A stretch of DNA of 64,000 nt from Deltaproteobacteria bacterium (GTDB lineage: Bacteria > Desulfobacterota > GWC2-55-46): NCBI GenBank assembly GCA_015075075.1, contig JABTVA010000002.1:181249-245248 (forward strand), read 5' to 3'. Position 1 is the first letter of the stretch; every line of letters starts with the position of its first letter. Below are positions 8,432-17,849 of this stretch, one piece after another. The position numbers were made by a program, and so were the translations under genes. The notes beneath the pieces were generated by a model that was not told where the DNA came from, searched no databases, and was given only the letters and a program-made list of their open reading frames with translations.

Positions 8432-9869
8432 ATGCCGATAGAATACATCTTAATAGGCGTAACGCTCCTACTCATAATCTGCATATTCGCGAGCAAGGCC
8501 TCGAGCCTCCTCGGGGTGCCGTCGCTTCTGATATTCCTTTTGGTAGGGATGCTTGTAGGCTCGGACGGTCTCGGCATCCACTTCGACGACCCTGTGCTCA
8601 CGCAGGCCATCGGGGTCGTGGCGCTCTCGTTCATACTCTTCTCGGGCGGCCTTGATACCAACTGGGAGAGCATTCGTCCGGTCCTCTGGAAAGGTGTCGC
8701 CCTTTCAAGCGCCGGGGTGCTCGTAACCGCGCTCCTTGTGGGGTGGTTCGTCTCAGTTATCACGGATTTCAGCTTCCTTGAGGGGCTTCTCCTCGGCGCG
8801 ATCGTCTCCTCTACCGACGCGGCCGCGGTCTTCTCCATACTCCGCTCAAGAAATGTGAGCCTCAGAAAACCCCTTAAGCCGCTCCTTGAGCTCGAGTCGG
8901 GCTCCAACGACCCCATGGCGGTATTTCTTACAATAGGCGTCATCGGGCTCATCATGACCCGGGGTTTCAGGCTCGTGGACATGGTCCCGCTCTTTCTCCT
9001 GCAGGCGTCCATTGGCGCGGTCGCCGGATACGTGATGGGCAGGGCCATGATCTATACAGTGAACAGGCTGCAGCTCGAATATGACGGGCTCTATCCGGTC
9101 CTCACCCTCTCCTTCGTACTCCTCATCTACGGGGTATCGGCCGCGCTCGGAGGGAACGGCTTCCTTTCGGTCTACATAGCCGGGCTCGTCATGGGAAAGA
9201 GCGACTTCCTGAAGAGAAGGAGCATACTGGGCTTCCACGACGGCCTCCTTGCCTCATGCAGATAGGCATGTTCCTTACGCTCAGGCCCTCGTATTCCCTT
9301 CGCGCCTCGTCCCGATAATCAGGGTGGGGCTTCTCATCGGCCTTCCTCATAATCGTTGCGAGGCCGATAGCGTCTTCCTCACGCTCTACTTTTTCAAGGT
9401 GCCTTTCAGGGACAAGGCCCTGGTATCATGGGTGGGGCTTCGCGGCGCGGTGCCGATCATTCTCGCGACCTTCCCCTTTGTGGCCGGGGTGGAGGAGGCG
9501 GACCTCATTTTCAATATCGTCTTCTTCATAGTCCTCACCTCGGCGCTCGTGCAGGGCACGACCATACCGACTATCTCGAAGCTTCTCCAAGTGACCGAGC
9601 CCTTCGCGCCCGAGGCCTTCCAGAAGATGGCCGAGCAGCTCAAGAGCGAGCTTACGCCCGTCGAGGTGCCGGAGAGCTCGGCTGTAATCGGAAAGAAGGT
9701 CGTTGACGCGGGCTTCCCGAAAGGCGTGCTCATTGTCTTCATATGGAGGGACGACAAGTTCATCGTGCCCGACGGAAGGACCGTGCTGGAGAAGAAAGAT
9801 AAGCTCTTCGTTTTGACCGACAGGGGCTCTTTCGACAGGATAAAGTCCGTGCTTTCGGAGAAGATGTAG
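8432..9869 (+). CDS. potassium/proton antiporter, CPA1 NhaP2-type, one frameshift
   Basis: Cation/proton antiporter of the CPA1 family. Transmembrane segments begin at the N-terminus ([16 protein letters not shown]) and include the family hallmark [17 protein letters not shown] and [12 protein letters not shown]. Near 9245-9350 the frame slips (MQIGMFLTL and IVARPIAVFL are readable in other frames) and resumes with [12 protein letters not shown]. The C-terminal cytosolic part ([13 protein letters not shown] to the end) resembles a TrkA-C (RCK-C) ligand-binding domain, which favours an NhaP2/CvrA-like K+/H+ antiporter. The break is probably a sequence error. It stands alone between mnmE and a convergent stress protein gene. 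Confidence 0.85.
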
Positions 9870-9888
9870 GGCCGGGAAAGTTTTTATT

Positions 9889-10815
9889 TCAGGGCTGGAC
9901 CGGCGAGACGAAGCCGTCGGGCTTTATGGCCAGGACAGACGAGGTTATCTTTCCGAGTATTCTTTCCGCGGTATTGCCTATGAGTAGGCCCGGGAGGCCC
10001 GCCCTTCCGACGGTCCCCATCACGATGAGTCCGGCCTTCTTCTCCTTCTGCATGGCCGGGATTATGTCCCAGGGACTCCCCTTCACGAGATGCGTCTCGT
10101 GCCTAACGCCGCTCAGGTCAGCCCTGTTCACGATATCCTTGAGCCACCGGTCGTGGAGCGAGTGGGTCTCCTTAAGGTAGGTTTCGAGGTCCTGGCTCGA
10201 CAAGAGGCTCCTTACCCTGTAGAGGCTTTCGGAGAGGAGCTCCCAGGCGTGGATGATGTGGATGACGCCGCCCCAGGCCCTTGCAACCGCCGCGGCCGCG
10301 TCCAGTATCTTTACATTGAGCGCGTTCCTTTCCGGATGGTACGGGTCCGGGTCCACTGCCGCCAGTATCCTTTCGAAATGACAGCCCTTCGACGGCTTTG
10401 TTATCAATACCGGGCAGGGGCATTTACGGAGGAGGTGCATGTCGTTGCTGCCCAGAAAGGCGCCCCTCAGGCGTCCGGTCTTTTCAGAGCCCTTTACGAC
10501 AAGGTCGTGCCCGCCCCTTAATACCTCGCGTATTATCTCGATGAACGGCGTCCCGATAAGGAGCTTCGCCTCGGCGTTTACTCCCTCCGTCGAGAGGGAT
10601 TCGAGCGAGGATTCCATTTGCTCGCCGTCTTCTCTCGCGACCCTGTTCCAGAGCTCCATGAAGGAATCGTTGCCCTTGAGGTTCGCGGGCAGGTCCTCGA
10701 TCGCGTCGGCGAGCACGAGAGAGGCCTTCGCGTGGCGTGCGAGCCTGGAGGCGCACTCGAGGGCGGCCTTTTGCCCCTCCCCTCCCCCTATCGCCAGTAT
10801 GCTTTCGAGTTTCAT
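9889..10815 (-). CDS. universal stress protein, tandem UspA domains
   Basis: About 308 residues with two UspA-like domains. The first starts KLESILAIGGGEGQKAALECA; the second starts about residue 150 (FERILAAVDPDP) and ends with the ATP-binding signature LIVMGTVGRAGLPGLLIGNTAERIL (G-x2-G-x9-G). I prefer the ATG at 10815 to one 42 bp upstream because the fold begins directly after it. Tandem Usp proteins are usually cytosolic and bind ATP. Convergent with the antiporter gene. The specific stress is unknown. Confidence 0.85.
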   Translation of the reverse strand: MKLESILAIGGGEGQKAALECASRLARHAKASLVLADAIEDLPANLKGNDSFMELWNRVAREDGEQMESSLESLSTEGVNAEAKLLIGTPFIEIIREVLRGGHDLVVKGSEKTGRLRGAFLGSNDMHLLRKCPCPVLITKPSKGCHFERILAAVDPDPYHPERNALNVKILDAAAAVARAWGGVIHIIHAWELLSESLYRVRSLLSSQDLETYLKETHSLHDRWLKDIVNRADLSGVRHETHLVKGSPWDIIPAMQKEKKAGLIVMGTVGRAGLPGLLIGNTAERILGKITSSVLAIKPDGFVSPVQP

Positions 10816-10934
10816 TATGAAATGGAGTATATCATTGCCCCGGCGGTGAGGCAACAAGGACCGGAAAAGCGGCTTTCAAAGGACCGGGGTGAAATGATAT
10901 TATCGGGCCGGATTAACGGATGAGGAGAAGGAAT

Positions 10935-11324
10935 ATGCTCGCCAGGATTTCAGCCGCAGTGGTCTTGACCGTAGCCGTAGTCGCGGCCGTATTTTATTTC
11001 AACTCGCAAGCGGTGGAGGCGGGCCCGGAAAAAGCGGCTATCCCGCAGGTCGAGCCCTCAAGGGTCTGCATGGTGCAGGACCGGGTCTCGTTCATGGGGA
11101 ACATCCCCGTGGAGATAGAGGGGAAGACGTATTTCGGCTGCTGCCCGAACTGCGTGGGAAGGCTAATGTCTGCCGGAGCGCTCCGCCATGCAATCGACCC
11201 GGCCACAGGGAACGTTGTCGATAAGGCCGAGTCCTTTATAGTTTCAAGGGAAGACGGCACGGTAATGTATTTCGAATCCGAGAAGACGGCCCGCGATTTT
11301 CATAAGGCCAAGGAAAGCGACTGA
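10935..11324 (+). CDS. membrane-anchored or exported protein with a TRASH/NosL-like cysteine motif
   Basis: About 130 residues: an N-terminal hydrophobic segment (ISAAVVLTVAVVAAVFYF) serving as signal or anchor, then a small domain with CMVQDRV and YFGCCPNCVGRL. The C-x~30-CC-x2-C spacing resembles TRASH/YHS-like or NosL-type metal-binding domains, which bind copper or similar metals. The start at 10935 has AGGAGAAGGA at ideal distance; an ATG 15 bp upstream lacks this. No partner gene adjoins, so the metal and role are unknown. Confidence 0.6.
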   Translation: MLARISAAVVLTVAVVAAVFYFNSQAVEAGPEKAAIPQVEPSRVCMVQDRVSFMGNIPVEIEGKTYFGCCPNCVGRLMSAGALRHAIDPATGNVVDKAESFIVSREDGTVMYFESEKTARDFHKAKESD

Positions 11325-11367
11325 TACGGATTCACACGAGTTCAGTCTTGCCGGGCCCGGCGCATGC

Positions 11368-12354
11368 TCAGGCGATGTGGGCCTTCCAGAACGACTCCGC
11401 CTCCTCGACATCCGCTTTGCTCCCGATAATGAGGGGCGTCCTCTGGTGGAGTTCCCCTGGCCGTATCTCCATTATCCTTTCGACGCCGTTGGATGAACGG
11501 CCTCCGGCCTGCTCGACTATGAAAGAGAGCGGGTTGGCCTCGTAGAGTAGGCGTAGCTTGCCGTTACGTGATTTCTTGTCCGCCGGGTAGAGGAAGATGC
11601 CGCCCTTAAGGAGGTTACGGTGGAAGTCCGAGACGAGGGAGCCCACGTACCGGGCGGTGTAGTCCTTGCCGTCCGACTTGAGCTTCTCTACATAAGCCCC
11701 TGTCCCCGGTAGCCAGTGCTTGCTGTTCCCCTCGTTTATGCTGAAGATCTTTCCCTTCTCCGGGATCCTGATATCCGGGTGCGAAAGGAGGAACTCCCCG
11801 ACGCTCGGGTCGAGCGTGAAGCCGTGTACGCCGTGGCCTGTCGTGTAGACCATCATGGTGCTCGAACCGTAGAGGATGTAGCCTGCCGAGACCTGCTCGA
11901 CACCGGGCTTGAGGAAGTCGGCGGTAGTGACCTTGCCGTCCTGGCACCTGAGTATGGAGAATATCGTGCCGACGCTTACGTTCACGTCTATGTTGGATGA
12001 GCCGTCGAGAGGGTCGAAAAGAAGGAGGTAGCAGCCCCTGGGGTACTTGCCGTCCACGTGGATGATATCGTCCATCTCCTCGGAGGCCATCGCGGAGAGA
12101 TGCCCCCCGTGCTCCATGGCCCTGATGATGGTCTCGTTCGCGAGCTCGTCGAGCTTCTGGACCTCCTCGCCGTGGATGTTGCTGTTGCCCGACGCCCCGA
12201 GTATGTCGATGAGGCCCGCGCGCCTCACCTCCCTTGATATGACCTTTGCGGCGGTTACGAGGTCGGAGAAAATCGCCGTGAAGTTTCCGGTAGAGCCCGG
12301 GTGCCGCCTCTGCTCTTCAAGAAGGAACTTGGTAAGGGTCATCCCGATGGACAC
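11368..12354 (-). CDS. fbp: fructose-1,6-bisphosphatase class I
   Basis: Gluconeogenic hydrolysis of fructose 1,6-bisphosphate to fructose 6-phosphate. The 328 residues include the Mg-binding signatures EEMDD and LLFDPLDGSSNIDVNVSVGTIFSI, and the substrate-site C-terminal KLRLLYEANPLSFIVEQAGG. Length and motif order fit class I FBPase. It is transcribed alone on the minus strand, convergent with the TRASH-like gene. Confidence 0.96.
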   Translation of the reverse strand: MSIGMTLTKFLLEEQRRHPGSTGNFTAIFSDLVTAAKVISREVRRAGLIDILGASGNSNIHGEEVQKLDELANETIIRAMEHGGHLSAMASEEMDDIIHVDGKYPRGCYLLLFDPLDGSSNIDVNVSVGTIFSILRCQDGKVTTADFLKPGVEQVSAGYILYGSSTMMVYTTGHGVHGFTLDPSVGEFLLSHPDIRIPEKGKIFSINEGNSKHWLPGTGAYVEKLKSDGKDYTARYVGSLVSDFHRNLLKGGIFLYPADKKSRNGKLRLLYEANPLSFIVEQAGGRSSNGVERIMEIRPGELHQRTPLIIGSKADVEEAESFWKAHIA

Positions 12355-12430
12355 GAAGGGCCCTCCTCTGGAGAATTTTAGAATGAACAGCGTGACCCTG
12401 GGCTATAGATTATATACTGAAATCAGGGGA

Positions 12431-12557
12431 TGGCAACCTCAAAAAATTGACTCTTTTCCGGACTTCCTGGTGCGGGAATAAAATGTTACATATTGTCCAT
12501 ATGTCCGCTTTTATCCCGGCGCCTTGATTGCGGAAAATCTTAATTTTTAGAAGTTGG
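12431..12557. repeat. family B inverted-repeat element, copy B3 (worn)
   Basis: Ends TGGCAACCTCAAAAAATTG (12431-12449) and TAATTTTTAGAAGTTGGA (about 12541-12557) are a decayed version of the terminal repeats of copies B1 (62044-62187) and B2 (24690-24754). The middle (GGGAATAAAATGTTACATATTG, then TTGATTGCGGAAAATCT) matches the middle of B1. It starts 77 bp upstream of fbp, in its promoter region. Confidence 0.75.
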
Positions 12558-13322
12558 ATGTGAAGCCCCTTTCGTTCCTTTTGAAAGGAGGGGGCGGAGG
12601 CCTTTGGCAGCCTGTTAGTACGAGCCTGCCCTGAGGTCCGGGAATGCAAGCCTTCGAGCATGGACAGCTCGAAAGGCCGGGACTTATCATCCCTAAGGAG
12701 GATCTTTCGCTTGTTGCTGCCAAAGGCTGTAGAAGAGTTCCCTTCCTTTTAGCCATGCATCTCATGACCCTGCATGAGGGTCGTTCATCCTCGGTCTCCA
12801 GAGGGCTCAGATTGTAGGATATCCGAACAGCATCCGTTATCCTCCTCTGGAAGATGAATGTTGAATGCGGGTCTCGGCATTAAGAAAAGCATTCCTGCCA
12901 ACCTGCCAGGCCGGGTGGTTGCCGCAGCCCAGTTATAGTGAATACATGGGCCGCCATAGGCCGGTCGCCAGGGCCGCCTTTAAGGCCATCTCCTGCGACT
13001 CTTCACCAAAGGGCGCTGGCGCCTTCTGGTAAGCCTGCAGCGCCAAAACGGGCATGAATGGCCGGCCACCAGCTCGCATCCATGTAGTTGATGACGAAAG
13101 CCTCGTTCTCGTCCTGTGCGCTGAGGATGTATGTAAGGGCTCCCTGGCCTTATAGGCTCGACCTCGTTACGAAAACCTGCGCCATTTTGTGGTTCTCTTC
13201 GCAACTCCTCTTCAGGCAAATGCCCGGACAAAAATTTTACAAAGGGCCTTAAGTTCAAGGGGCGCCCCGGCCTTATTCGCATTTTTACATATAAACCACG
13301 TCACGCACTGATATTTGTCTAA
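12558..13322. other. intergenic stretch without a supportable gene
   Basis: No reading frame with family features is visible. On the minus strand around 12960-13200 short stretches look protein-like when frames are switched (for example DENEAFVINYMDA), suggesting the remains of a gene or a gene hidden by sequencing indels, but I do not recognise it. This belongs to the low-quality patch that continues through 14.9 kb. Confidence 0.35.
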
Positions 13323-13475
13323 CAGGCTGCTGAAATGTCCATCTGCGTCAAAGGCTATGTCGTTTGACACTCCATGCACACGAAAAGTACGCCCCATTCA
13401 GCTCCCTGTCCAATTGGGGCCTGCATCTGGGCTTTTGAAGCCTGAATAAAAGGAGCTTTTCAGCAAGCTGCTAAA
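13323..13475. repeat. family A palindromic repeat, copy A4 (worn)
   Basis: CAGGCTGCTGAAA at 13323-13335 and TTTTCAGCAAGCTGCT at about 13457-13472 correspond to the inverted ends of family A, and AAAGTACGCC (about 13384) to its centre. The interior is much altered compared with A1-A3, and it lies in the low-quality patch. Confidence 0.65.
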
Positions 13476-13984
13476 ATCCTTTTTGCATCAGACGACTTGC
13501 ACCCCCTCTTCTCTGAGGCTTCGACATGTAGAAAAGCTTTAAAAACTTCTAAACCGCAGATTCTCTTGACAAGTTTGAGTTTGATTTATAAAATAAGTTT
13601 AATTTTATATGCAGATTATTTTGAACTTAATAATGTTCCCTTCATTCAATTACAGGAGCAATCATTTAGGTGGGTATAAGAACTCCGGAACTTCTATTAA
13701 AAATCGATATTCCCAGGCAAAAGCTCTATTACCTTGAGCAGAAGGGTTTATAAAACCCCGGAAGATCCTCATCGGGGACAAGGAGTTCAGGGAGTATTCT
13801 AAGAGGACGTAAGAAGGTCGAATTCATCTGAAATACCTTAAAAGGGTTTCAAATACAAGATAGCCACAAAGGCTATGGAAGACTCCAGAACCCGCAGCTG
13901 AACCTGGTCAAACCGAAAACCCGCTTAGACAGTAGGAGGCAGAACGAAGGGCTTAATAGCTCTGAACCGCCCAGTAGCAAAGCG
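13476..13984. other. AT-rich intergenic stretch
   Basis: About 500 bp, more AT-rich than the surroundings (13550-13680), before the lysine aminomutase remnant. A 60-codon open frame (13497-13679) shows no recognisable features and I do not call it. The part after about 13670 may be the damaged upstream part of the next gene. Confidence 0.3.
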
Positions 13985-15025
13985 GCTAAAGTCGCAAGGT
14001 CCGACTTGGCTGGTATATCGAGTGCCCCTCTCACGCCCGGAGCTGGAACGACTGAGATGGCAGCTCAAAACCGCATCACCCTTGAGGCGCTGAAAGACCT
14101 CATACCTTACCCGGCGGGAAGAGGCGAATCAGCGCGCCACCATACCGCCTGGCCACCACCACCCATTTCTCCTCGCTCATCGACAGAGACCCAAAATGCC
14201 CCATGAGGCAAGGCAATGCCGAGAACCGAGGAACAGCGTTTCATCTCATGAGATGGTAGACCCATGGTGAGGACTTACCCCGACATTCCCGCTGTACCAG
14301 GCATCCTGACAGGCGCTCCTCATAGTTACCGACTCCTGCGCCATGTACCGCATTGCACGAGGAAACGGATGTCGGGAAGGCACCGCCCGCCCTAGACCGC
14401 CTCGACGATGCGATGCTACACAAGTCGAAAAACCGCAAGGGACATCCTCATCTCGGGCGGCGACCCTCGCAGCGATGAAGACCGAGGTCCTCGATGACCA
14501 TATTAAAGGCTCAGACATACCGCGCAGCGGGTGATCAGGATCGGCACCGGTGCCCGTGACGCTGCGAGGGTGACCGGCGAGCTCGTCGCGATGCTGAAAT
14601 ACCACCCGCCCTATTAGCATACACTTCCGCGCGAAGGATCCTCCTGAGGTCGAGAATTGTCCCATGCTCGCCGACGCGGGCATCCTGCTCGGTACCAGAC
14701 CGTGCTCCTATGGGCGTAAACGACAAACCCGCCGTCATGAAAAGCCTACGCATCGAGCCCTTAAGATACGGTCAGGCCCTATTACATCCACCAGTGCGAC
14801 ATGGCCGTCGGCATCGGGCCACTTCAGACGCCTGTCCCGGTGGGTGCATCAATGGAGGGCCCGCGGCACACTACAGGTTACGCGGTGCCGACCTTCGTGG
14901 TCGACGCGCCCGGCGGGGGAGGGAAGATCCCGGTTGCGCCCACCTACCTCATCTCCCAGGCCAAGGGCAGGCTGACGCTCAGGAATTACGAGAACAAGAT
15001 ATATACCTATTCGGAGCCGGAGTGA
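13985..15025 (+). pseudogene. lysine 2,3-aminomutase (KamA family), heavily frameshifted
   Basis: Radical SAM, PLP-dependent aminomutase family (L-lysine to beta-lysine). The order of family landmarks can be followed only by changing frame many times: QNRITLEALKDLIP (about 14066-14105), the region before the SPVPG motif, a damaged CxxxCxxC cluster (DSCAMY then CTRKR, about 14325-14365, cysteine codons lost to short deletions), ISGGDP (about 14450), GTRAPV-like sequence (about 14530), then an intact end from 14801 with GHTTGYAVPT-like and VVDAPGGGGKIPV and stop at 15025. At least ten indels are required. Either a decayed gene or, more likely, a stretch of poor sequence, since the last 220 bp are clean. 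Confidence 0.75.
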
Positions 15026-15029
15026 GACA

Positions 15030-15323
15030 ATGAAGAGCGAAGACCTCCTGGACGGGCTGGAAGGCGGCGGAACGGCCGTCCAGGCCGGCCCTGCCGAAGA
15101 AGCGCCGCCCGGAAGGGCCAGGCCCGCGCGCTTCGAGGACCAGGAGAATTATTTCCTCAACTGGCTTACGGCCACGCCCGCCCAGATGAGGACGCTTAAG
15201 AGCCTCGAGCTCGACCCTGAACGGAGGCACGAGACCGTGCTCGCGTCACTCCTCAAGGAACGGAGCAGGAACGTGGTCCCCTTCAGGCAGGTCTCAAGAA
15301 AGACCCGCGCGGACACCGAGTGA
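15030..15323 (+). CDS. conserved small protein after kamA, unknown function
   Basis: A 97-residue acidic and then basic product with no signal peptide or membrane segment. It begins 4 bp after the kamA stop, so is probably co-transcribed with it. The middle segment (FEDQENYFLNWLTATPAQMRTLKSLELD) looks like a folded helical unit; the first 30 residues are Gly/Ala/Pro-rich and likely disordered. I do not recognise the family. Its link to kamA suggests an accessory role in lysine mutase maturation or beta-lysine metabolism, which is inference only. Confidence 0.6.
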   Translation: MKSEDLLDGLEGGGTAVQAGPAEEAPPGRARPARFEDQENYFLNWLTATPAQMRTLKSLELDPERRHETVLASLLKERSRNVVPFRQVSRKTRADTE

Positions 15324-15383
15324 ACTCAAGCCCTTTCCGGACCTCGTCATTGTAAACTCATCCAAGTCCCCGATATCCCCGCC

Positions 15384-15412
15384 TTGATTTCCGGCCCTGT
15401 TAATACTATATT
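15384..15412 (+). promoter_or_regulatory. sigma70-type promoter for pyrE
   Basis: TTGATT (15384-15389), 17-bp spacer, TATATT (15407-15412), 40 bp before the pyrE ATG, which has AAAGGAG close by. Confidence 0.6.
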
Positions 15413-15451
15413 ATACGGGAGCACATAACCGTAACCGCAAAGGAGCAGGGC

Positions 15452-16105
15452 ATGGAAGATTTCTCGCACCAGATAATGGATGAGGACTATAAAAAAGAGC
15501 TCCTCGACATACTCTATAACAAGTCGTTCAAGTATGACGAGGCCGGGTTCACCCTTTCAAGCGGCAAGAAGAGCAACGTCTACATCGACGTCAAGAAGAC
15601 GGCCCTCTCGTCGGTCGCGATGGAGCTCATCGGCTACGCGTACTTCCAGAAACTGAAGCTCGCGCCCATCGACGCGGTCGGAGGCATGACCTTCGGGGCA
15701 GACCCCATCGCCTACGCCGCGGCCCTCACATGCACTGTGAGGGGCAAGTACCTCGACGTATTCGTAGTAAGGAAGGAGCCCAAGGGGCACGGCACCCAGG
15801 CCTGGGTGGAGGGCGACGTCAAGCCCGGCGCCAACGTGGTGGTCGTGGAGGACGTGGTCACGACCGGGGCCTCCACCATCAAGGCCGTGGAGAAGGCCAA
15901 GGAGGCGGGCTACAACGTGCTCCGCGTGATACCTCTCCTCGACAGGGAAGAGGGCGGCGCCGAGAACATCCAGAAGGCGACCGGCATAAAGGTCGACCCC
16001 ATCTTCACGTTGTCGGACCTGATGGAGGTCCACAAGAAGAAGATGGAGGAAGAGGAGAAAGAGAAGAAGAAACAGGAGAGGGCGAAGGAGAGGCCGGTAT
16101 TCTGA
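15452..16105 (+). CDS. pyrE: orotate phosphoribosyltransferase
   Basis: Converts orotate and PRPP to OMP in pyrimidine synthesis. The PRPP-binding signature VVVVEDVVTTGAST (about residues 130-143) is perfect, and the N-terminal FTLSSGKKSNVYIDVKK binds orotate. The 217-residue product ends in a Lys/Glu-rich tail (KKKMEEEEKEKKKQERAKE) longer than usual. A hairpin terminator follows, and pyrF lies just beyond. Confidence 0.95.
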   Translation: MEDFSHQIMDEDYKKELLDILYNKSFKYDEAGFTLSSGKKSNVYIDVKKTALSSVAMELIGYAYFQKLKLAPIDAVGGMTFGADPIAYAAALTCTVRGKYLDVFVVRKEPKGHGTQAWVEGDVKPGANVVVVEDVVTTGASTIKAVEKAKEAGYNVLRVIPLLDREEGGAENIQKATGIKVDPIFTLSDLMEVHKKKMEEEEKEKKKQERAKERPVF

Positions 16106-16130
16106 GAAGACCCCTCATTGTGAAAAGCAA

Positions 16131-16164
16131 AGAGGCCAGCCGCAAGGGCAAGGCCTCTTCTTTA
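16131..16164 (+). terminator. hairpin terminator after pyrE
   Basis: AGAGGCC (16131-16137) pairs with GGCCTCT (16152-16158), followed by a short T-rich stretch (TCTTTAA). Moderate strength; pyrF may still be reached by read-through. Confidence 0.5.
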
Positions 16165-16199
16165 ACTCAACCGGCGAGACATAGCTAAGAGGGAATAAT

Positions 16200-16921
16200 A
16201 TGGGCCTTCCCCAAAAGATAGGATAATATCTGCGCCTGATGTGCCTGACCTCGAAGGCGCGCGGAAGTATGTCGGCCTACTCAAAGACCATGTGGGCGTA
16301 TTCAAGGTAGGCCTTGAGCTCTTCGTAGCCTGCGGCCCGGAGGTGGTGAGGACGGTCCGGGAAAAAGGCGGGAAAGGCGTATTCCTCGACCTCAAATTCC
16401 ACGACATACCGGAGACCGTCAAAGGGGCGGTGAGGTCCGCCGTTGCCCTGGGCGCCGATTTCATGACGGTCCACGCCTCCGACGGTAGCTCGATGCTCAG
16501 GGCGGCTTCAGAGGCAGCCGGAAATACAAAAGTGCTCGGAGTCACGGTCCTTACGAGCCTTTCGAGGGAATCGTTTCCCGATGCCGGGATTGACAAGAAG
16601 TTCACGCCCGAGTCGCTGGTCCTTCACCGAGCCGGGGTCGCGAAGGCAGCCGGGTGCGCCGGGGTCGTCTGCTCGGGTCTTGAGGCAAAAGCCGTGCGAA
16701 GCGCGCTCTGCCCGGATTTCCTCATCGTCACGCCCGGGGTGCGCATGGCCGAGGACGCCAGGGGAGACCAGAAGCGGATAGTGACGCCGTTCGAGGCCGT
16801 CTCTAACGGGGCCGACTATATCGTCGTTGGCCGCCCCATAAGGGATTCTAAAGACCCGGCCGGCGCAGCGGAAAAAATAGCATCCGAAATAGAAAGGGCG
16901 ACGCGGGACAGGGCCCGTTAA
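16200..16921 (+). CDS. pyrF: orotidine 5'-phosphate decarboxylase (frameshift at start)
   Basis: Last step to UMP. Conserved elements: FKVGLELFVACGP, FLDLKFHDIPETVKGAV with the catalytic Lys/Asp pair (DLKFHD), VTVLTSL, and the phosphate-binding end DYIVVGRPI. The uninterrupted frame begins with GTG at 16241, but homologous sequence (KDRIISAPDVPDL) is already readable from about 16202. The nearest ATG at 16200 is one base out of frame, after AGAGGGAATAAT. A 1-bp loss just after the ATG explains this. Follows pyrE directly. Confidence 0.92.
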
Positions 16922-17124
16922 AGTAACTCCAATAAGATTTTTGAAATGAACTCCCCGCGGAAGCTCCGGGGTATTTTAAAACATCCCCTCCCCATTGTTT
17001 AATCAGGCGGGAGGGGATACTGGGGATGTGATTTATCTTTCACCCCTCCCATGCCTCCCCCATCAAGGCGGAGGAGTTAAAGACAGCGCAGGAAGCTCCG
17101 GGGAATTTGAACCCGAACATGATT

Positions 17125-17152
17125 AAAAGCCCCTTTCACAAAGGGGCTTTTT
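17125..17152. terminator. bidirectional terminator between convergent genes
   Basis: AAAAGCCCC and GGGGCTTTTT form an A/T-flanked hairpin with short loop. It can stop both pyrF transcription from the left and the minus-strand gene ending at 17152. Confidence 0.8.
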
Positions 17153-17751
17153 CATCCTATTACCGATTCGTCCTCGAACCGCGTGTCTTCAACGCTCGCC
17201 ACATCGAATTCAAGGCCCTGGGTATAGGGGTGCTCCTCACCCTCCATGAGGCCCTGAATTATCTCGGCGTACTGTTCCCTTGCCTCCTCAACCGTTACTT
17301 TGTCGGTTACTATGTCGTTGGCCAGGTTCAGGGCCAGAAAGTTCGCGGCCTCCTGGTCGCACATGGCTGATATGGTTCCCAATGTGCGCGCGACTATGAC
17401 GCTACCGTCGAATTCAGCAAGGTCGTCGAACTTGTCCGGTGGAACCTGATATGCGATGGTCTGTTCGAGAGTGTCCTCATGCTCCTTTGGGAACCTGTGC
17501 GTTACCACGTCCTTATGAACGATTGTCTCCGTCCAGGGCCCGTTCTCGCGCCAGATGAGCCTTGTCGGCGTAATCTCGTCAGGCTCGCCGTATTTATCGA
17601 CCATCTGGTTCGCGGCGCTACGCGCCGCCTCCGGCCAGTTTGATACGAATTCCTTTGCCGACCTGCCTTCTATGGCTGTAACGGCGCTCGCGAGGCTCGA
17701 TAGCGCGATGAAGAGCACCAATAGCACGGGCAGATGCAATTTTCTTCGCAT
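17152..17751 (-). CDS. exported protein of unknown function
   Basis: About 199 residues with a clear Sec signal peptide (MRRKLHLPVLLVLFIALSSL then ASAVTA), so exported. The mature part contains SAANQMVDKYGEPDE and WRENGPWTETIVHKD, and is acidic toward the C-terminus. The start at 17751 follows GGAGGTGCC; a longer frame to 17817 would put the signal peptide internally. I do not recognise an established domain. It lies downstream of the M23 peptidase gene on the same strand, about 100 bp away. Confidence 0.7.
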   Translation of the reverse strand: MRRKLHLPVLLVLFIALSSLASAVTAIEGRSAKEFVSNWPEAARSAANQMVDKYGEPDEITPTRLIWRENGPWTETIVHKDVVTHRFPKEHEDTLEQTIAYQVPPDKFDDLAEFDGSVIVARTLGTISAMCDQEAANFLALNLANDIVTDKVTVEEAREQYAEIIQGLMEGEEHPYTQGLEFDVASVEDTRFEDESVIG

Positions 17752-17849
17752 TGAGGCACCTCCTTTTCCGTGGATTGAACATAATAAGAGTATGAAGGAA
17801 AAGGTTTGCTGCCTCAAGCTGCCGAAAGCAGAAGCGGGAAGGGGAGGGC

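Noticed and set aside
13497..13679. 60-codon open frame in the AT-rich stretch
   Set aside because: No ribosome site, no recognisable features, and it lies in a low-quality patch.
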